Assembly: GCA_946406115.1 (NCBI GenBank)
Contig: OX291550.1
Coordinates: forward strand, 27,938,722 to 28,002,721
Length of the DNA: 64,000 nt
Reading direction: 5' to 3'
DNA from: Apoda limacodes
Lineage: Eukaryota; Arthropoda; Insecta; Lepidoptera; Limacodidae
This document shows, piece by piece, positions 59,300 through 64,000 of this stretch (position 1 is the first letter of the stretch; the number at the start of each line of letters is the position of its first letter). The position numbers and the translations under genes are program-made. The notes beneath the pieces were generated by a model that was not told the DNA's origin, made no database searches, and was given only the letters and a program-made list of their open reading frames with translations.

Positions 59300-59430
59300 A
59301 AGGAAGAAAAAACTAGTCAAGTGCGAGTCGGAATCACGTACTAAGGGTAAACCATTGGCTAAACTGATTGGATTTAAATTTTGGTAAACTGTTGTGCACA
59401 CGCCGGGAAAGATTTTTAAATTAGTACAAG
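59300..59430. repeat. Single unit of the AAGTGCGAGTCGGACTC repeat
   Basis: TCAAGTGCGAGTCGGAATCAC, TTAAATTTTGGTAAACTG and CACACGCCGGGAAAG match the tandem units at 38755-39060. Confidence 0.6.
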
Positions 59431-59666
59431 CCTTTTAGAATAGGTGGCGCGCCAGTTGTTTTAAATAAGAGAAAGAACGTTCGCCGGGTCAGCTAGTGGC
59501 TTTATATTTTACCTTACTTATTGCAATTTCATAATCCTTGAACAAGGATACACTACGAAATATTTTTTAACTCTAAAAAACACAAATATTTGTCTTATCC
59601 AAAAAAACCCTAAAAATGTAGATGAGAATTATCTACGTATAAATAAAAAGAGTTCTGTACAAAAAA

Positions 59667-62600
59667 TCATTTTATTTTAAGTCCATGTGCCCCGTTACTC
59701 GGCTGGCACACAAAGAAGGTCGGACTACCTCGGTACTCGGAAAGGATTTTTTTCTTTAAACTGTCCACGTGCTCCTTTTTTACCTGTAAATTAAGATAGA
59801 TAAGTGATTTTTAAATATTAGTAGATAGAATAAGCATTAGATATATAATAACGCAAGTAAAACCATGCCAAACCTGTTGGTCTATTGTTTAGTTATAGCA
59901 TTAACGTGACATGCTGTACTGTTGTTCTATTGTTTAGTCATAGCATTAAGGTGCCGTGCAGTACAGTTGCTCTAGTGTTTAGTTTAAGCTTTAAGGTGCC
60001 GTGCAGTACGCCTGCGATAATCAACTCCCCCATAAGAAATTAAGAGAAAACTATTTGTTACACGCTGGAACCCGGGGTCGAACCTCTGCCACATGGGACG
60101 TGAAGTTAAACCCCTTGGCCACCGACTAATGCGTATGCGATGCGTAACATGGTTCCGTCGAAAATACCACATTGCCTAAAGAGTAAAGTGTTGCCAGTGA
60201 TGACTTAATGTATAGAAATGTGGTGTTGGCTTTAGTAATAGTAATCTACGTGAATATTAAAATAAAAATGTGTTCGATAACTAATCTAAATACCGATACA
60301 TTTAAGTTAGGTATTATGTTGACTGTTGAATAACAAAAAAAAAATAACTAGACTATGCTACAGCAAAATATCATCAGCTGGCAAGATTAATAACAGCCGT
60401 GCTAGATTAAACCTGTGCTTCAGCTGATAATAACAGCCGTGCTAGGTTAAACCTGTGTTACAGCTGATAATAACAGCCGTGCTAGGTTAAACCTGTCTTA
60501 CAGCTGATAATAACAGCCGTGCTAAGTTAAACCTGTCTTACAGCTGATAATAACAGCCGTGCTAGGTTAAACCTGTCTTACAGCTGATAATGTCCCTTTC
60601 GTGCTGCGAACTCTGTCAAATCTAACATATTAAAGAAATAATTAAATACAATACAATACAATATTCTTTATTGCACAATTTAAAATACACAAAAAAAATT
60701 ACAATACAGGAAATAGCACAATAAGGCGGCCTTATCGCTTAAAAGCGATCTCTACCAGGCAACCTTTGGGTAGAGAAACATTGACAGGAAGAGGTAGGTG
60801 ATACATAAAACATCATAAGTAAAATTGTAAGGAAGAATAAAAAATATAACAAAACTCATAAATACCTTTGTACTTACTATATAGATAAAATACATATACA
60901 TACTTAATATAATTACTTAAACAAATACATAAAATAAATGATTATATAATATGAATACATAAACATACATACAATAAATAAAGTAATAAAGAAAATGAGA
61001 ATTTCTTATGTACATACCTCTCAATATAATATCTTGCCTACATACTTTCTTATTTTATAAGCCATAGATATTTACTTCTATACTTATAAGTACCTTCATT
61101 ACTTCTCACTTTGTGATGAATGAGACTTACCATTTGCAAAAGGTAATCCTACTCACCAACGAAACTAGACACCCGCCAAAACCTCCTCCAGTCATCCTGG
61201 CTCCGTATACCCCAGGCTGCCCTTTTACTATGTCGATGAGCTCATCCAGCTCTGGACATGACACCTCCATCAACTTGCTTAAAGATTCATGAGATCGGTA
61301 GAACAGTTCTCCAACCTATGAAATGTTAATGTATTTTTCACGCAGTCGTCAGATACAACAGTGAGCGGCTGACAAACCTTTCATCAACGAAACGCCAACA
61401 TATTTCAAATTATTTTTTAGTTTTTCTTATATTTCCCAAGTAATCGAAGTTTGTCATAGACATAATTCAGATAAAATTAGTGATATATTGATATAACCAG
61501 TATTTGTATTACAATGCTGACAATAGACAATATTTGCGGTAATCACTCAGTCCCTAATAATTAAATCTTACAAATTTTTTTTATTATAGGCAGTACCAAA
61601 TATTTAAACATTTTTAACGCTATTCGTAGAGGTTTTTTAAAAATTGTTCAATTAAAACTTAATAAGAACCGTGTTAAAACCGAAATAAGGACATTGCTTT
61701 AAAGTTTGTTAACGTTATATTCGTACGAAACGAAATTACATACCTATCTAATAAATAAATGTTTCTGGACATTTCACAAAGCTTGTGTTATGCATACCAG
61801 ACAACAGATAAAACAACATATATATTTTACTTTGTTTGTAAACACATACATATCATACATAACACACCCAGACTCAAGACAAAAACAAATTTCTATGCAC
61901 ATTAAGTTTGTCCAGTGCGGGAATCGAACCCACACCCTCTGCACAGCAGCCGGCTGCACTACCAACTAGGCCTCGAAGGAGTCTATCTACTATAAAAACT
62001 AAAATAAAAACGCTAAAATCAAAAGTACAGTGCAGTGCAGTACAAACTTTTCTGACCTTCTTACCTTGGATCTTCGGTCGCTAGTGTCGTGGTAAGTTCA
62101 CACCATTTCAATATAGCGACTGTAGTCTTAAGTTTTGACGACCACCGGGTCAGAAATTTTTTTGCACTGTAGTCTCGTAAAGTGACCTGTCGTTCAATTC
62201 GCTCGTTCACTCACCCTGTCAAAGTCTTGTTCCATCAAAAACTTGGCTGCTTCCAATGTATAGTAAATTTCTTCGATTACGTGTTCTGCTCTTTGGATCA
62301 CCAATTTATCACTATTTAGTTTTTTCAGTACTGAAAAAATATTGTAAATAAAATGTTATATCTGGGATAAAGAATTATAATTGTAATTTAAAAGTGGGCC
62401 TAAACATCTGCCTAAGTTTTCCATGCATCTGATATTTACGGCATTAACCTATAGAAGAAATATATAGATAATTTGGACATTCTAGGTGTTGGATAGTTGC
62501 CCTACCTTAGGGTTGCCAACTTTTTTTACTATAAATAAAGTATATTCAGGTCTATGAAGAATATTAAACAGTATTTTATTTATTTATTGTTTTAAATACA

Positions 62601-63602
62601 TATTTTTTAGAGCTTCTCGCACAACTTACTAATTTACAATCTTTTTTAAAAACTTAATACGCCTCATAACAATTATAACTGAAATTAAAATAAATAAGGA
62701 GCTCATTTTTTATTAAATTAATAGATGCTCTATTTCTATCCTCCCGCCACTTAGCATTCATTACTGAAAAAACTAGTTAGTCTGATTAAAATCGAACCAC
62801 TTGGGGCGCGTTCGTTCTGGGATTAAAAGTTCCCACAAGTGATACTTTTCAAACTTTTGCCACCGACACTTACCGTTCGTGTAGCTTTGAAACGTTACTT
62901 ACAAAATTGTTGGTTACAAAACTTGCAAAACAAACGGTTGACGTACAAACACACACTACCATAAACAATGAATATGTATAGGCAGTTTGACAGATTAACA
63001 CAAAAACCCCATCTCCAGATATGGATCTAAAGTTTCATTTTTCGATGGCAAAAGTGACAAAAATAACAAAAATATCGTAAACGAACGCATGACAGTTTGT
63101 CACAGATAATACTAAAATTTTGATATTTTTGATACCAATGCTAAACGAACGGATGACAGGTAATGAAATAATTGATTCTGCATCCCAAAACGATTCGTTC
63201 AGAAACGAGTGTGATTTGTTTGTGGCTGCACTGTACTGACTTAATAAATGTAAACAGTATTTTGTATACTTTATTATTGTTCAACAGTAAAAAGTATAAT
63301 TTAGTGAAAAACAGTATAATACTGTTCAAAACAGTATAGTTGGCAACCCTACCTACCTAGATAATACAGTAATAGTATTCTTTAAACACCTTTTGCCCTT
63401 ATGTTGATAAACAATGATACCTTTAAGATCTTCTCTTTTGGCGCCTCTGAGTGAAGGTAATCCCAGTCGATCAGCAGCCTCCTGGCACTGAGCGCGACGT
63501 TGAGGATACTCGCTGCCAGTTAACTGGTGTTTGACGTTTGAGTTAATTACGAATATCACCACATCCTCATTCTCCATCGGTATCTGAGTGGATTCCAGTG
63601 AT
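59667..63602 (-). CDS. Galactokinase, C-terminal half (partial, 4 exons)
   Basis: Galactokinase phosphorylates galactose to galactose-1-phosphate with ATP, the entry step of the cytosolic Leloir pathway. Exons on the minus strand are 63602-63421, 62330-62215, 61315-61157 and 59783-59667; all introns are GT-AG and the phases fit, giving about 190 residues to TGA at 59669-59667. Residues 18-31 or so read [14 protein letters not shown], then [31 protein letters not shown] lies in the second exon. [13 protein letters not shown] is followed by [15 protein letters not shown] (about 134-148), the third GHMP-kinase motif that contacts the phosphates. The end reads [19 protein letters not shown]. The N-terminal half, with the galactokinase signature and the ATP-binding loop, lies right of the window. 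No frame damage is seen, so it looks functional. Confidence 0.92.
60040..60185 (-). mobile_element. tRNA-derived SINE in the last galactokinase intron
   Basis: On the minus strand GTCGGTGGCCAAGGGG resembles a pol III A box and GAGGTTCGACCCCGGG a B box, spaced as in a tRNA. The cloverleaf is not intact, so I call it a SINE and not a tRNA gene. Confidence 0.6.
60374..60592. repeat. 40-bp minisatellite, about five units, in a galactokinase intron
   Basis: Units of CAGCTGATAATAACAGCC plus GTGCTAGGTTAAACCTGTCT repeat with very few changes. CAGCTG and the inverted GGTTAAACC give each unit short palindromes. Confidence 0.92.
60640..60800 (-). mobile_element. LINE 3' UTR in a galactokinase intron
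   Basis: On the minus strand it reads GTTGCCTGGTAGAGATCGCT, TTTAAGCGATAAGGCCGCC and TTGTGCAATAAAGAATATTG, a very common lepidopteran LINE 3' UTR with an AATAAA signal. The AT-rich DNA to about 61020 may belong to it. Confidence 0.65.
61790..61976 (-). mobile_element. tRNA-derived SINE in a galactokinase intron
   Basis: The minus strand begins GGCCTAGTTGGTAGTGCAGC (A box) and has GTGTGGGTTCGATTCCCGC (B box). A tail follows with GTCTTGAGTCTGGGTGTGTT. This layout is that of the abundant lepidopteran SINEs. Confidence 0.75.
62080..62160 (+). repeat. Interspersed repeat shared with 6060-6180
   Basis: TCGGTCGCTAGTGTCGTGG and AAGTTCACACCATTTCAATA match the minus strand near 6060-6180. The type is unknown. 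Confidence 0.45.
62508..63351. mobile_element. hAT-type MITE in a galactokinase intron
   Basis: TAGGGTTGCCAACT at 62508 has its inverted match AGTTGGCAACCCTA at 63338-63351. Both outer sides carry CCTACCT (62501-62507 and 63352-63358), a 7-bp target-site duplication. The element is 844 bp with no transposase. CAGTATTTTATTT and ACAGTATAAT motifs near the ends add to the inverted structure. Confidence 0.7.
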
Positions 63603-63604
63603 CT

Positions 63605-64000
63605 AATCAAAAACAGCGTTAAAAAGGTTTTGCACTGCAATACAATAGAACACAAAAAATACTTCATACAAACATTGCTGGTAGCGATGTTTGTATTTTC
63701 ATCATCAAAATGGAGAATCATATGGGAACTTACACCGTTTTAGGGTTATAGAGTGTTGTAGTCAACAAGAAACCCTGAAAGTTTCGCCATCTGTCTGTCC
63801 GAGGCTTGGCTCTGAGACTCTTACAACTAGAATGCTGTGATTTGGCATGGATAAATGACGCTGCCCAAGGGTAAAATGAAAAGCTTACATTTTTTAGGTA
63901 AGTAAAATGGAGATGATGTTTTTCTTCTTTAACCCGTGGTGTGAGGTATCTTTCGATAGGTCGTTCATCAATGCGGGTTTGTAGAAACGTTTTTGATTTA
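63605..64000 (-). other. Galactokinase intron, right edge of window
   Basis: GTTTCGCCATCTGTCTGTCC near 63781 belongs to a short interspersed repeat. No further galactokinase exon is visible. Confidence 0.5.

Noticed and set aside
60040..61976. Two tRNA-like sequences as tRNA genes
   Set aside because: A and B boxes are present but the rest of the cloverleaf is not, and repeat tails follow; they are SINEs.

Overview
The window looks like a stretch of lepidopteran (moth or butterfly) nuclear genome. It is AT-rich, its coding exons are short and bounded by GT-AG introns, and most of the non-exonic DNA is interspersed repeats of types typical of Lepidoptera: Helitron-like repeats headed by TACTAATATTATAAA, Jockey-type LINE 3' ends, GGGTTCCGTACC elements and tRNA-derived SINEs. 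There is no sign of bacterial operons, ribosome binding sites or CRISPR. The species cannot be named from the sequence.

Only two host genes are clearly recognisable, one at each end, and both run off the window. At the left, on the + strand, five exons (1924-3729) encode the C-terminal half of the catalytic domain of a receptor-type guanylate cyclase. In the same frame, right after two closely spaced stop codons, a further 122-codon acidic open frame continues to 4104. At the right, on the - strand, four exons (63602 down to 59667) encode the C-terminal half of galactokinase. Its introns hold a hAT-type MITE, two SINEs, a LINE 3' UTR and a 40-bp minisatellite.

Between them lies about 55 kb of repeats. 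In order: a hAT transposon with a target-site duplication and a nested BEL/Pao integrase fragment (8422-10808); several 3' ends of one LINE family; a 9.5-kb element with two near-identical 2.6-kb LTR-like ends, TG...CA termini and a CTAG target-site duplication but no visible coding capacity (14087-23619), inserted at what looks like the 3' splice site of a small two-exon gene; a large foldback (29108-30842); a LINE reverse transcriptase split by a GGGTTCCGTACC element (36595-37570); several minisatellites; a nearly full-length but broken LINE (41500-44745); a 5-bp-phased array of heat-shock-element half-sites next to a TATA box (52167-52410); a degenerate LINE on the - strand (53838-55916); and a second foldback with TA flanks (56098-57137).

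The strongest candidates for something new are the coding-less long-LTR element that duplicated a splice acceptor, the heat-shock-element array in a Helitron-like repeat, the two long foldbacks as possible dsRNA sources, and the in-frame tail behind the guanylate cyclase stop codons. All calls come from reading the sequence; no database search was run.
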